Part shown: positions 37,161 to 46,150 of the stretch, piece after piece | Position numbering within the stretch: the stretch's first letter is position 1 | Layout of the letters: the number at the start of each line of letters is the position of its first letter | Origin: Leifsonia shinshuensis | GTDB lineage: Bacteria; Actinomycetota; Actinomycetes; Actinomycetales; Microbacteriaceae | Assembly (NCBI RefSeq): GCF_022606355.1 | Contig: NZ_JAHHZQ010000002.1 | Span: 434,001 to 498,000, forward strand | DNA length: 64,000 nucleotides | Direction of reading: 5' to 3' | The notes under the pieces: model-generated | What the model was told of the DNA's origin: nothing | The model's input: the letters and a program-made list of their open reading frames with translations, nothing else | Databases searched by the model: none | Position numbers and translations under genes: made by a program

Positions 37161-37586
37161 GAAGTCTCCCCTGGCTCTGCGCTCGGATACGGAACGACAC
37201 AAATCCTAGCGCTTGGCCTTTGGCGGAGAAGTTGTCATTCGGGCGAGCGCTTGAGGTTGTCGTCCGGCCTTAACTCAGAAGAGTTAATCATTAATGGTGT
37301 TAACCGCTGTGGATAATGTGGATAACTCGGTGGATACCAGGAAATCAGAGGGAACTACAGCCTCGTGACTTGTTGATGACCCGTGGAATCCCGCTGTTGA
37401 CAGCTCGTGCGGGCGGAACCGCGTCGAACGTCTTTTCACAGCGTCGGGCCGTCCGTCCCCATTAATCGAGCGACTTTCCGGAACTTCTCCACAAGTTATC
37501 CCCAGGTGTTAATAACGAACTCTCCCCACTCTGGGGATCAATCTGTGGATAACTTTCCGAGGCGCGACGGCGTGGCGCGCTGCGGA
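37161..37586. other. Origin of replication (oriC), dnaN-dnaA spacer
   Basis: The 426-base spacer holds DnaA boxes: two tandem TGTGGATAA (37308-37316 and 37317-37325), TTCTCCACA (37485), TTATCCCCA (37496), CTCTCCCCA (37520) and TGTGGATAA (37544). An AT-rich stretch with TTAATCATTAATGGTGTTAA at about 37284-37303, next to the tandem boxes, is the best candidate for the unwinding element; a second TGTTAATAA lies at 37507. Position and content match actinobacterial oriC. Confidence 0.93.
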
Positions 37587-39011
37587 CTACTTTCCGTAGC
37601 GGTGGTTCTGCTTGATCCTGCTGGTGAGCTCCGTCACCTGGTTGTAGATCGAGCGACGCTCCTTCATGAGCTCGCTGATCTTCTTGTTCGCGTACATCAC
37701 TGTCGTGTGGTCGCGTCCGCCGAACAGCTGTCCGATCTTCGGCAGTGAGAGGTTGGTGAGCTCTCGGCAGAGGTACATCGCGATCTGACGCGCGGTGGCC
37801 ACGGCCTGCGAGCGACTCGAGCCGTAGAGGTCGTCGACGCTGAGCTTGAAGTACTCGGCGGTGTTGGTGATGATGTCGGTCGGTGCGATCACGTTGTCGT
37901 CGTCGAGCGTGATCAGGTCCTTCAGCACGGTCTGCACGAGAGGCATGTCGACCGGCGTGCGGTTGAGGCTGGCGAACGCGGTGACGCGGATCAGCGTCCC
38001 CTCGAGCTCGCGGATGTTGCTGGAGACCTTCGAGGCCATGAATTCCAGGATGTCGTCCGGAACCAGGATCTTCTCGCTCTGCGCCTTCTTGCGAAGGATC
38101 GCGATGCGGGTCTCCAGGTCGGGCACCTGGACGTCCGTGATGAGGCCCCACTCGAATCGCGAGCGCATGCGGTCCTCGAAACCCGTCAGGTGCTTCGGGG
38201 GCAGGTCGCTCGTGATCACGACCTGCTTGTTGTGGTCGTGGAGGGTGTTGAACGTGTGAAAGAAGGCCTCCTGCGTCTCGACGGCACGCTGGAGGAACTG
38301 GATGTCGTCGATCAGGAGGATGTCGATGTTGCGGTACCGCGCCTGGAAGGAGGAGCCGCGGTTGTTAGCGATCGAGTTGATGAAGTCGTTCGTGAACTCC
38401 TCGCTCGACACGTACCTGACGCGGATCCCGGGGTAGAGACTCATCGCGTAGTGGCCGATGGCGTGGAGAAGGTGGGTCTTGCCCAGTCCGGAGTCGCCGT
38501 AGATGAAGAGCGGGTTGTAGGCCTTGGCCGGAGCCTCCGCCACGGCGACGGCCGCCGCGTGCGCGAATCGGTTGGACTGGCCGATCACGAAGTTGTCGAA
38601 GCTGTACTTGGCGTTGAGCCGGGTGTCGCCGTTGCGCGGAGGGGCCGTGATCTCGGTGGGAGGCGCCACCATCGGCGCGACGGCGTCGAGATACGGGGCG
38701 GGCTCCGGCTCGGACGGACCGGCCATCGACTCCTGCTGGATCTCGGGATTCACGACGATGGCGAATGTGTTCACCTCGAGCGTCTGGTCAAGGGCGCCGA
38801 TCGCGTTGAGGAGGGGGACCCGGCTGCGCTGCTCGATCATGCCGCGGGTGAACTCGTTGGGCACCTCGAGGTAGAAGGTGCCGGCCATGATGCCCTTGGG
38901 CTCGACGAGACTGAGGAAGCCGTGAAGCTGAGGGGTGATGCGGTCGTCCGTCTCGAGCTTGTCGAGCACGTTCTGCCATGCCGCAGAAATGGACTCTTCG
39001 CCGCCTGCCAT
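37587..39011 (-). CDS. dnaA: Chromosomal replication initiator DnaA
   Basis: A 474-residue initiator: N-terminal domain I, a Pro/Glu-rich linker (about 85-130), the AAA+ domain with Walker A GDSGLGKTHLL and Walker B LLIDDIQFL, and the DnaA-box binding domain with the signature GGRDHTTVMYA near the C-terminus. The linker is shorter than in Streptomyces. Confidence 0.98.
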   Translation of the reverse strand: MAGGEESISAAWQNVLDKLETDDRITPQLHGFLSLVEPKGIMAGTFYLEVPNEFTRGMIEQRSRVPLLNAIGALDQTLEVNTFAIVVNPEIQQESMAGPSEPEPAPYLDAVAPMVAPPTEITAPPRNGDTRLNAKYSFDNFVIGQSNRFAHAAAVAVAEAPAKAYNPLFIYGDSGLGKTHLLHAIGHYAMSLYPGIRVRYVSSEEFTNDFINSIANNRGSSFQARYRNIDILLIDDIQFLQRAVETQEAFFHTFNTLHDHNKQVVITSDLPPKHLTGFEDRMRSRFEWGLITDVQVPDLETRIAILRKKAQSEKILVPDDILEFMASKVSSNIRELEGTLIRVTAFASLNRTPVDMPLVQTVLKDLITLDDDNVIAPTDIITNTAEYFKLSVDDLYGSSRSQAVATARQIAMYLCRELTNLSLPKIGQLFGGRDHTTVMYANKKISELMKERRSIYNQVTELTSRIKQNHRYGK

Positions 39012-39453
39012 CGTTCCCCGTCTTCAAATCGTGGATGCCGTCGGCCCGGCGTGAGACGAGTCGTCCCCCGTGTGACTCACGTCGGGCTGGCGGCAAGGGA
39101 TGCCGCCATGGGGTATTCACAGAGTTATCCACCGCTGTGTGTGCAATACCGTAGCGATCTCCGGCCGCTTTTGGGACGGGCTGGGGATAACTTTCGACCT
39201 CACGCTAACTTGTCCACAGGTGGGGATCAAATTCGATTGGCGGAATACTCCGGCGCGTCGCCGGCGCGGTTCCTGCTAATCCCGTGCATAATCAAGGGTT
39301 TCGGGACGTTCGGTTTGACCTCGGTCGGCTTCAGGACGTAGTTTTAATCAGTTGACTTCAGCCGTTTCGGCTGCCCAGAAACTTTCCTGGCCTCCCCGTG
39401 CTGGCCTTTTTCCCTCAGCACCGGCCTGTGAAGAGACCACCACGGAGATTGAT
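39012..39453. promoter_or_regulatory. dnaA-rpmH intergenic region with DnaA boxes
   Basis: This 442-base divergent spacer holds TTATCCACC (39125), TGGGGATAA (39182) and a consensus TTGTCCACA (39210-39218), which fit autoregulation of dnaA or a second part of the origin. The rpmH side has TTGACT near 39351 as a possible -35 and the ribosome binding site CACGGAG before ATG 39454. Confidence 0.75.
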
Positions 39454-39591
39454 ATGAGCAAGAGAACGTTCCAGCCGAACAACCGCAAGCGCGCCAAGAC
39501 CCACGGCTTCCGCCTCCGCATGCGTACGCGTGCCGGCCGCGCCATCCTGTCGGCTCGTCGCGCCAAGGGCCGCGAGAAGCTCTCGGCCTGA
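39454..39591 (+). CDS. rpmH: Ribosomal protein bL34
   Basis: A 45-residue protein, [20 protein letters not shown] and further Arg/Lys-rich sequence, the full standard length. ATG 39454 follows CACGGAG. It starts the conserved operon that leads to parB. Confidence 0.98.
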   Translation: MSKRTFQPNNRKRAKTHGFRLRMRTRAGRAILSARRAKGREKLSA

Positions 39592-39614
39592 TCCTTCTCG
39601 GATAGGCGCGGCGC

Positions 39615-40031
39615 GTGCTCGCGAAGCCTCATCGCATCACGCGGGGCGCGGATTATCGGGCGACCGTTCGACGGGGTGCACGCTTCACCGGAGCGAACAC
39701 TGTTGCGTACGTTCGTCTGAACCGCGACTCCGACGTGGTGCGATTCGGTTTCATCGTGAGCAAGTCCGTGGGGAACGCAGTGGTCCGCAATCGTGTGCGG
39801 CGGCGACTCAAGGCAGCGGCCTATGAGGTGCTGCCGCGGTTGCAATCCAGCGCTGCTGCAGGGCCTGGTATCGACATCGTCATCCGGGCATTGCCAGCAT
39901 CCGCCCAAGTGAGGTGGGCTACCCTGCACGAAGAGGTATCGGGTGCCGCAGACCGGTTCCTCCGCCGCCACACCACCAGTTCACGCGAAACCCGTCGAAG
40001 CGTCACCACCGAAGGCAACGTCCGTCCATGA
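39615..40031 (+). CDS. rnpA: Ribonuclease P protein component
   Basis: A 138-residue protein from GTG 39615 with the RNR motif region VGNAVVRNRVRRRLK that binds the catalytic RNA and tRNA precursor leaders. It overlaps yidD by four bases. Confidence 0.96.
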   Translation: MLAKPHRITRGADYRATVRRGARFTGANTVAYVRLNRDSDVVRFGFIVSKSVGNAVVRNRVRRRLKAAAYEVLPRLQSSAAAGPGIDIVIRALPASAQVRWATLHEEVSGAADRFLRRHTTSSRETRRSVTTEGNVRP

Positions 40032-40339
40032 ACACCGCGATCGCAGCTGTGCTCCTCCTTCCGAGGAATGCTGCCGTGCTCGTGCTCCGGGCGTATAGAG
40101 CGGTGATCTCCCCGCTCTACGGCGACGTGTGCCGGTACTACCCGTCGTGCTCCGCCTATGCGCTCCAAGCCATCCAAGAGCACGGCGTGATCGTCGGAAG
40201 TGTTCTCGGCATCCGCCGGATCATCCGCTGCCACCCGTGGGCGGCGGGCGGGGTCGATGACGTCCCCCTCAAGAAGAAGCGCCGTTACCGGGTCACCCCG
40301 TTCGGATTCGTCGTCGCGACAAGCCAGGGAAAGGCCTAG
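40028..40339 (+). CDS. yidD: YidD membrane protein insertion factor
   Basis: A 103-residue protein with an amphipathic N-terminus and the conserved CRYYPSCSAYALQAI and RIIRCHPW motifs. It supports the insertase encoded next. ATG 40028 overlaps the rnpA stop. Confidence 0.95.
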   Translation: MNTAIAAVLLLPRNAAVLVLRAYRAVISPLYGDVCRYYPSCSAYALQAIQEHGVIVGSVLGIRRIIRCHPWAAGGVDDVPLKKKRRYRVTPFGFVVATSQGKA

Positions 40340-40348
40340 CAACCAGAT

Positions 40349-41317
40349 ATGGACTTCATCGGTACGATCCTCTGGCCCATCAAATGGGTCGTGGAGCTCA
40401 TCCTCGTCGCGTGGCACTGGCTGCTCACGGCGATGGGCATGGACCCCGCGGCCGGCATCACCTGGGTGTTGGCGATCGTCGGTCTGACCGTCGTCGTCCG
40501 CGCTGCGCTCATCCCGATCTTCGTGCGACAGATCAAGAACCAGCGACGCATGCTGGAGATCGCGCCGCAGCTCAAGAAGATCCAGGACAAGTACAAGGGC
40601 AAGAAGGACCAGTTCTCGCGCGAGGCGATGTCCCGCGAGACGATGGAGCTCTACAAGAAGACGGGCACGAACCCGCTGAGCTCGTGCCTGCCGCTGCTGC
40701 TGCAGATGCCGGTGTTCTTCTCGCTGTTCCAGGTGCTCAACGGCGCCCAGAGCGGCAAGGCCGGAGTCGGTCCGCTCAACGCCACGCTCGCTCAGCAGTT
40801 CGGTAACGCGACCCTGTTCGGTGTGGCGCCTCTGCACCAGAGCTTCCAGGGCGCGATGAACGCCCACCCGCCGCAGGTCGCGGTCATGGTGATCGCCGCG
40901 GTCATGGTCGTCCTGATGACCGGGTCGCAGTTCCTCACCCAGCTGCAGATCGTGTCGAAGAACATGTCGCCGGAGACCAAGGCGAGCCCGCAGTTCAAGC
41001 AGCAGCGGATCCTCCTGTACCTCCTCCCCTTCGTGTTCCTGTTCTCGGGCTTCGCGTTCCCGCTCGGTGTGATGTTCTACTGGCTCACCTCGAACCTCTG
41101 GACCATGGGCCAGCAGTTCCTGGTCATCCGCAACATGCCCACGCCGGGGTCTGACGCCGCCAAGGCGCGCGAGGCTCGCCTTGCCCGCAAGGGCAAGCTG
41201 GTGCAGGATGGCGCCGTCGTTCTGACGGTAGAAGAGGCGCCTCAGCAGAAGACCACGACGCAGCGCGTTCAGCCGGTGAACAAGAACCGCGCGAAGAAGC
41301 AGGCCGGAAAGAAGTAG
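40349..41317 (+). CDS. yidC: YidC/Oxa1 membrane insertase
   Basis: A 322-residue five-helix insertase for membrane proteins. The first helix (about 10-30), the cytosolic basic hairpin (KNQRRMLEIAPQLKKIQDKYKGKK region) and the later helices are all present; the C-terminus is Lys/Arg-rich and binds ribosomes. Confidence 0.96.
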   Translation: MDFIGTILWPIKWVVELILVAWHWLLTAMGMDPAAGITWVLAIVGLTVVVRAALIPIFVRQIKNQRRMLEIAPQLKKIQDKYKGKKDQFSREAMSRETMELYKKTGTNPLSSCLPLLLQMPVFFSLFQVLNGAQSGKAGVGPLNATLAQQFGNATLFGVAPLHQSFQGAMNAHPPQVAVMVIAAVMVVLMTGSQFLTQLQIVSKNMSPETKASPQFKQQRILLYLLPFVFLFSGFAFPLGVMFYWLTSNLWTMGQQFLVIRNMPTPGSDAAKAREARLARKGKLVQDGAVVLTVEEAPQQKTTTQRVQPVNKNRAKKQAGKK

Positions 41318-41322
41318 GGACC

Positions 41323-41880
41323 ATGACCGACGTGCAGACCGATTTCACGCCTTCCGACGAGGAAGCCGTCCACTCCCCCGCCGAGGAGATGGAGACGACC
41401 GAGACGTCATCGCCCGCAACGCGAGCCGACCTCGATCGCGAAGGCGACATCGCGGCGGACTACATCGAGGAGCTCCTCGACATCGCCGACATCGATGGCG
41501 ACATCGACATCGACACCCGCAACGGGCGTGCGTACATCTCGGTGAACGCGGATGAGGGCACGAATCTTCGCCTGCTCTCCAAGCCCGACACGGTGACGGC
41601 CCTTCAGGAGCTGACGCGGCTCGCTGTCCAGAACCAGACGGGCGAGTTCTCACGGTTGATCCTCGACATTGCGGGCTCACGCGACGCACGTCAGGCCGAG
41701 CTGGCGACGCTGGTCGACCGGGCGATTGCACGCATCGAGGAGGGCGCGTCGGAGGCTGCGCTCCCGTCGATGTCTTCGTATGAGCGCAAGTTGGTCCACG
41801 ACATCGTGTCCGAGCGCGGCTACATTTCGAACTCGCGTGGCGAGGGACGTGACCGCCACACGGTCATCACCGCCGCGTAG
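41323..41880 (+). CDS. jag: Jag-type KH-R3H RNA-binding protein
   Basis: A 185-residue protein with an acidic N-terminus, a KH domain (about 50-120) and an R3H domain at the end (ERKLVHDIVSERGYISNSRGEGRDRHTVI). It lacks the Jag_N domain, as is usual in actinobacteria. Five bases after yidC; its TAG stop touches parS site 1. Confidence 0.93.
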   Translation: MTDVQTDFTPSDEEAVHSPAEEMETTETSSPATRADLDREGDIAADYIEELLDIADIDGDIDIDTRNGRAYISVNADEGTNLRLLSKPDTVTALQELTRLAVQNQTGEFSRLILDIAGSRDARQAELATLVDRAIARIEEGASEAALPSMSSYERKLVHDIVSERGYISNSRGEGRDRHTVITAA

Positions 41881-41893
41881 TTTCACGTGAAAC
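41880..41893. promoter_or_regulatory. parS site 1
   Basis: A perfect GTTTCACGTGAAAC, the 14-base core of the bacterial parS consensus. It overlaps the last base of the jag stop codon and ends one base before the rsmG start. Confidence 0.95.
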
Positions 41894-41894
41894 G

Positions 41895-42524
41895 GTGACT
41901 GAATCCGTCGAGGCCGAGCCAGCGGCAGCATCCGTTCTGTTCGGCGAGCAACTCGAGCGTGCGCGCGTGTTCACGGCGAACCTCGTCGATCAGGGCGAAG
42001 AGCGTGGGCTGATCGGTCCCCTCGAGCTTCCTCGCATCTGGAGCCGGCACATCCTGAACTGCGCGATCGTGGCTCCGTTGCTGCGGTCGGGAGTCGTCGG
42101 CGATGTCGGAAGCGGTGCCGGCCTCCCGGGTTTGGTGTTCGCGATCGCGCGCCCAGACGTTCAATTCGTGCTGATCGAGCCGATGGAGCGGCGGGTCGCG
42201 TGGCTCAACGAACAGGTGGCGGAGCTGGGACTGTCGAACGTTTCCATCTTGCGTGACCGTGCCGAAGACGTCCGGCTGACTGATCGTCTGGATCAGGTCA
42301 CCGCCCGAGCGGTGAGCGCATTCCGCAAGCTGATCCCATTGACCGCTCCCCTGCTTCGGGACGGGGGCGAGCTGGTGTTGATGAAGGGTGCCGGCGCCGC
42401 CGCAGAGGTGGACGCGGCGACGAAGGAGATGCGGAAGTTCTCCGTCCACGATGTTCAGGTCCTTACGCTCGGCGAGGGTGTGTTGGACGACGTCACCCGA
42501 GTGATTCGTGCCACCGTCCGCTGA
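41895..42524 (+). CDS. rsmG: 16S rRNA (guanine-N7) methyltransferase RsmG
   Basis: A 209-residue methyltransferase that modifies the 530-loop guanine of 16S rRNA. The SAM-binding motif DVGSGAGLPGLVFAI and the RAEDVR region are present. GTG 41895 follows parS site 1 directly. Confidence 0.96.
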   Translation: MTESVEAEPAAASVLFGEQLERARVFTANLVDQGEERGLIGPLELPRIWSRHILNCAIVAPLLRSGVVGDVGSGAGLPGLVFAIARPDVQFVLIEPMERRVAWLNEQVAELGLSNVSILRDRAEDVRLTDRLDQVTARAVSAFRKLIPLTAPLLRDGGELVLMKGAGAAAEVDAATKEMRKFSVHDVQVLTLGEGVLDDVTRVIRATVR

Positions 42525-42659
42525 GTAGTCGAGGGGTTTTCCACAGCTCCGCGATGCTGGACGGGCCGATCAGACATGCAAGCTAGAGTTGACGAATGGT
42601 GCTTGAAGCGCCGTTGTTCTAGTACCGCGGCCAGGCCGTGCACCGAATCAAGCGACGAG

Positions 42660-42673
42660 GTTTCACGTGAAAC
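42660..42673. promoter_or_regulatory. parS site 2, spanning the parA start codon
   Basis: A perfect GTTTCACGTGAAAC. The GTG start codon of parA (42667-42669) is the second half of the palindrome. Confidence 0.95.
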
Positions 42674-43584
42674 AACCTGATCAGGATGCTCCGTCCGAGG
42701 TGGGTGAGGCGCCCTTCGATGGGTCGACTCCCCTGGCCCGGGAGATCCAGGATCTGGCGAGGAGGAGACAAGCCATCGCTTCGACCACCCTTCCACTGCC
42801 GTCCCGAACGCGGATCTTCACGATCTCCAACCAGAAGGGCGGGGTCGGGAAGACCACTACGGTCGTCAATCTCGCTGCCGCGCTGGCGAAGTCGGGTGCA
42901 CGGGTGCTCGCTATCGACCTCGATCCGCAGGGGAACGCGTCGACTGCATTGAGCGTCGAGCATCGCGAGGGTACCCCGAGCGTCTACGACGTGATCGTCA
43001 ACGACAAGGAACTCGAGGAGGTCATCCAGAAGAGCCCTGAGTTCGATGGCCTGTTCGTGATCCCCGCGACCATCGACCTCGCAGGCGCGGAGATCGAGCT
43101 GGTCTCGATGGTGGCACGCGAGCAGCGACTTTCGCGTGCGCTGGGGCGTTTCCTCGACGAGTTCGACATCGACTACGTGCTCATCGACTGTCCTCCGTCG
43201 CTCGGGTTGCTCACCATCAACGCCTTTGTGGCTGCAACCGAGGTTCTCATCCCGATCCAGTGCGAGTACTACGCGCTCGAGGGACTGAGTCAGCTCCTCA
43301 AGAACATCCAGCTCATCGAGCGGCACCTCAACCCCAAGCTGAAGGTCTCGACGATCCTTCTCACGATGTACGACTCGCGGACGAACCTCGCCCACCAAGT
43401 GGCCGAGGACGTTCGCGCGCACTTCCCGGCTGAGGTACTGGACACCATCATTCCGCGCTCCGTTCGGATCTCGGAGGCGCCGAGCTACGGTCAGAGCGTC
43501 ATCAGCTATGACGCCAACTCGTCAGGGTCGCTCTCGTACCTCGAGGCGGCCGCAGAAATCGCACGAAGAGGAGTACCCCGCTAA
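42667..43584 (+). CDS. parA: Chromosome segregation ATPase ParA
   Basis: A 305-residue Walker-type ATPase with the deviant Walker A KGGVGKTT, DLDPQGNAST and DCPPSLG. It drives movement of ParB-parS complexes. GTG 42667 is supported by CGACGAGG seven bases upstream; the codon lies inside parS site 2. A further GTG at 42700 lacks a ribosome binding site. It overlaps parB by one base. Confidence 0.97.
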   Translation: MKQPDQDAPSEVGEAPFDGSTPLAREIQDLARRRQAIASTTLPLPSRTRIFTISNQKGGVGKTTTVVNLAAALAKSGARVLAIDLDPQGNASTALSVEHREGTPSVYDVIVNDKELEEVIQKSPEFDGLFVIPATIDLAGAEIELVSMVAREQRLSRALGRFLDEFDIDYVLIDCPPSLGLLTINAFVAATEVLIPIQCEYYALEGLSQLLKNIQLIERHLNPKLKVSTILLTMYDSRTNLAHQVAEDVRAHFPAEVLDTIIPRSVRISEAPSYGQSVISYDANSSGSLSYLEAAAEIARRGVPR

Positions 43585-44537
43585 TGGCAGCGAAGCGTAC
43601 GGGATTGGGACGGGGAATCGGCGCGCTCATTCCGACGAGTGATCAGTCGGCGCGCCCTGTCGATGTGTTCTTCCCGGAGGCGTCCGCCACGGTGAAGGAA
43701 ACGCTCGTCGCGGTCCCGGGTGCTCGCTTGGCCAACCTCTCCCCCGCCGACATCGTGCCGAACCCCGTGCAGCCACGCCTGGAGTTCGACCGTGAGGCGC
43801 TGGACGAGCTGGTTGCGAGCATTCGCGAGGTCGGCGTGCTTCAGCCGGTGGTCGTCCGTCCGCTCACGGGACAGCCGGACAAGTACGAGCTGATCATGGG
43901 CGAGCGGCGGCTTCGTGCGACGAAGGAACTCGGGCTCGACAGCATTCCGGCCGTCGTCAAAGAGACGGCCGACGAGGACATGCTCCGGGACGCGCTGCTC
44001 GAGAACCTGCATCGCTCGCAGCTGAACCCCCTGGAGGAGGCCTCGGCCTACCAGCAGCTTCTCGCTGATTTTGGAATCACTCAGGAGCAGTTGGCGACAC
44101 GCATCGGCCGGTCGCGCCCGCAGATCACCAACACGATCCGACTGCTCAAGCTGCCGGCGCCGGTGCAGTCGCGGGTTGCGGCCGGAGTACTCAGCGCGGG
44201 TCATGCGCGCGCGATTCTCTCGGTCGGTGACGACGAGGAGTCGATGCTTCGCCTTGCCGACAAGATCGTGAATGAGGACCTGTCGGTGCGTGCGGCGGAG
44301 GCGGCGGCGAGCAAGACTCCGAAGCCGACCCGGCCGAAGGCCTCCCCCGGTAAGCACCGCGGTCACCTCGACGAGGTGGCGGAGCGGCTGGGTGATCGAC
44401 TCAATACGCGCGTGAAGATCACCTTGGGCGCACGCAAGGGGCAGATCGTTGTCGACTTCGCCACGATTCAGGACCTGAATCGCATCCTGGACGAGATCGG
44501 CCAGCCGAGCTACAGCTCCCCCGTCCGTTTCACGTGA
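43584..44537 (+). CDS. parB: Chromosome partition protein ParB
   Basis: A 317-residue CTP-dependent clamp that loads at parS. The N-terminal domain has the CTP-binding GERRLRA motif and the LLENLHRSQLNPLEEA stretch, followed by the helix-turn-helix (IGRSRPQITNTIRLL) and a C-terminal dimer domain. The last codons and stop form part of parS site 3. Confidence 0.97.
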   Translation: MAAKRTGLGRGIGALIPTSDQSARPVDVFFPEASATVKETLVAVPGARLANLSPADIVPNPVQPRLEFDREALDELVASIREVGVLQPVVVRPLTGQPDKYELIMGERRLRATKELGLDSIPAVVKETADEDMLRDALLENLHRSQLNPLEEASAYQQLLADFGITQEQLATRIGRSRPQITNTIRLLKLPAPVQSRVAAGVLSAGHARAILSVGDDEESMLRLADKIVNEDLSVRAAEAAASKTPKPTRPKASPGKHRGHLDEVAERLGDRLNTRVKITLGARKGQIVVDFATIQDLNRILDEIGQPSYSSPVRFT

Positions 44538-44540
44538 AAC
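44527..44540. promoter_or_regulatory. parS site 3, overlapping the parB stop
   Basis: A perfect GTTTCACGTGAAAC containing the parB TGA (44535-44537). Confidence 0.95.
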
Positions 44541-44596
44541 CTTAACCCGCTAGGCTGGTGCGATCGCGCTGGGCCAGCGGGCGCGAGGCTAGGGGG

Positions 44597-45109
44597 ATGC
44601 TCGTGAGGCGTGTAGTGATCTGGCTTGGCGTCGTGGGCCTGGGTGTCGGTTTGGTGGGTTGTTCAGCGCAGGACGCCCCCGCGCCGAGGCGGGTGGCGTC
44701 GCACTCGGAGGGTCCTTCCCAGAGTCCGGCGACACAACCACTCGCGTTCGGCACGTTCGCGCCTGGCGCGGGTATCTCCGGAGACATGTTCGTTGAAGCA
44801 GCGGGCGCGGATATCGTGGTGCGACTGTCGTCGTTCAACACCGGAGGGCAAGCGCTGAGGCTGGTCCTCACCGACAGCACTCAGGTCGAGTTGGCGACCT
44901 GCGTCCCTTCGGACGCGAACACCGCAAGTGTCGGCGGGACGCCCGCCGGCCCGACATCGACCTTTACGCTGGCGAAGCGGGCAGAATTCGACAAGGGAGC
45001 CGTCCCCCGGTTCACGTCGGGGGTGCTGCTGAGGCAACGCACGGAAGCAGACCCGACAGATTGCGCGGAACCGGTCGCAGCGATCGCGCCTCTCAGCTGG
45101 TCGGAGTAA
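44597..45109 (+). CDS. Lipoprotein of unknown function
   Basis: A 170-residue protein. ATG 44597 follows AGGGGG; the signal peptide ends in the lipobox GLVGC with Cys near residue 22. The mature part is beta-rich (GISGDMFVEAAGADIVVRLSSF, ALRLVLTDSTQVELATC) with two further cysteines and resembles a small immunoglobulin-like domain. It lies between parS sites 3 and 4. Confidence 0.85.
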   Translation: MLVRRVVIWLGVVGLGVGLVGCSAQDAPAPRRVASHSEGPSQSPATQPLAFGTFAPGAGISGDMFVEAAGADIVVRLSSFNTGGQALRLVLTDSTQVELATCVPSDANTASVGGTPAGPTSTFTLAKRAEFDKGAVPRFTSGVLLRQRTEADPTDCAEPVAAIAPLSWSE

Positions 45110-45112
45110 CCC

Positions 45113-45126
45113 GTTTCACGTGAAAC
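45113..45126. promoter_or_regulatory. parS site 4
   Basis: A perfect GTTTCACGTGAAAC between the lipoprotein stop and the convergent ddl stop. Confidence 0.95.
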
Positions 45127-45132
45127 CCCCGC

Positions 45133-46089
45133 TCAGGCGTCGGCGATAGCCGCCGCTGCGAGTGTGGCGTAGACATCCCCGAGGTCGCGGCCCGAGGCGG
45201 CGATCGCCTGCGGCATGATCGACGTCTCCGTCAGTCCTGGGAGGACATTCGCCTCCAGGAACCATGGAACACCGTCCGCATCGACGATCAGATCGACACG
45301 CGACAGGTGCCGCAGGCCGAGTGCACTGTGAGCGGCCGTCGCGGCGGCGCACACGGCGTGGAGGACCTCGGGCTCCAGCCGCGCCGGCACGTAGAAGCGG
45401 GTCTCCCCCGCGTTATAGCGGGCATCGAACGTGTATGCGCCCTCGAGCGGCTCGATCTCGACCGGAGGCAGCGCGACCGGTCCGTCTCCCGTATCGAGAA
45501 CCGCGACCGACACCTCCACACCCTCGACCTTGCGCTCGATCAGCGCGACGTCAGCGTAGGTGTAGGCATCGACCATCGCGCGCGGCAACTCCCCCGCGAC
45601 GGTGACGATGGTGACACCTTGGGCTGACCCGCCGTGCGCCGGCTTGACCACCAACGGCACCTCGAAAGCGGCCAGCACCGTATCGAGCACACTGTTCGCG
45701 CCGAGCTCGCGGAAGGTCTCCTTCGGCAGAGTCACCGACGCCGGTGTCGAGACCCCTGCCCGGGCGACCACTGTCTTCGCCGCCGGCTTGGACCAGGCGA
45801 GGCGAGCAGCATCGGTGGTCGACCCGACGAATGGCACGCCGGCAAGCTCCAGCAGTGCACGCAGCGCTCCGTCCTCCCCGCTCGACCCGTGCAAGGCCGG
45901 CCAGACGACATCGGGGCGACTCTCGCGCAGGTAGCCGAGCAGAGCACCGTCCGGCTCGAGCACCGTCACGCGGTGGCCGAGAGACTGCAAACCGTCCGCG
46001 ACGCGGCGCCCAGTGCGGAGCGACACGTCTCGTTCGTGAGAGATCCCGCCAGCGAGGACGACGATGTCGAGTGCTTCGTTTTCTGCCAT
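45133..46089 (-). CDS. ddl: D-alanine-D-alanine ligase family protein
   Basis: A 318-residue ATP-grasp ligase: N-terminal LAGGISHERDVSLRTG and ALHGSSGEDGALRALLE, the ATP-grasp loop KPAHGGSAQGV and the metal-binding EANVLPGLTETS near the end. It would join two D-alanines for the peptidoglycan stem. Actinobacteria often have another Ddl elsewhere; being near parB, this may be a paralogue. Confidence 0.9.
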   Translation of the reverse strand: MAENEALDIVVLAGGISHERDVSLRTGRRVADGLQSLGHRVTVLEPDGALLGYLRESRPDVVWPALHGSSGEDGALRALLELAGVPFVGSTTDAARLAWSKPAAKTVVARAGVSTPASVTLPKETFRELGANSVLDTVLAAFEVPLVVKPAHGGSAQGVTIVTVAGELPRAMVDAYTYADVALIERKVEGVEVSVAVLDTGDGPVALPPVEIEPLEGAYTFDARYNAGETRFYVPARLEPEVLHAVCAAATAAHSALGLRHLSRVDLIVDADGVPWFLEANVLPGLTETSIMPQAIAASGRDLGDVYATLAAAAIADA

Positions 46090-46150
46090 GATCTGCTCTT
46101 TCTCTGGCGAAGATCCGATTGTGGGCAGCGCTTTCGGGCGCCGCGGCGCG

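Noticed and set aside
35112-37316. A 734-codon open frame antisense to gnd and dnaN
   Set aside because: It spans two certain genes on the other strand and has shadow composition.
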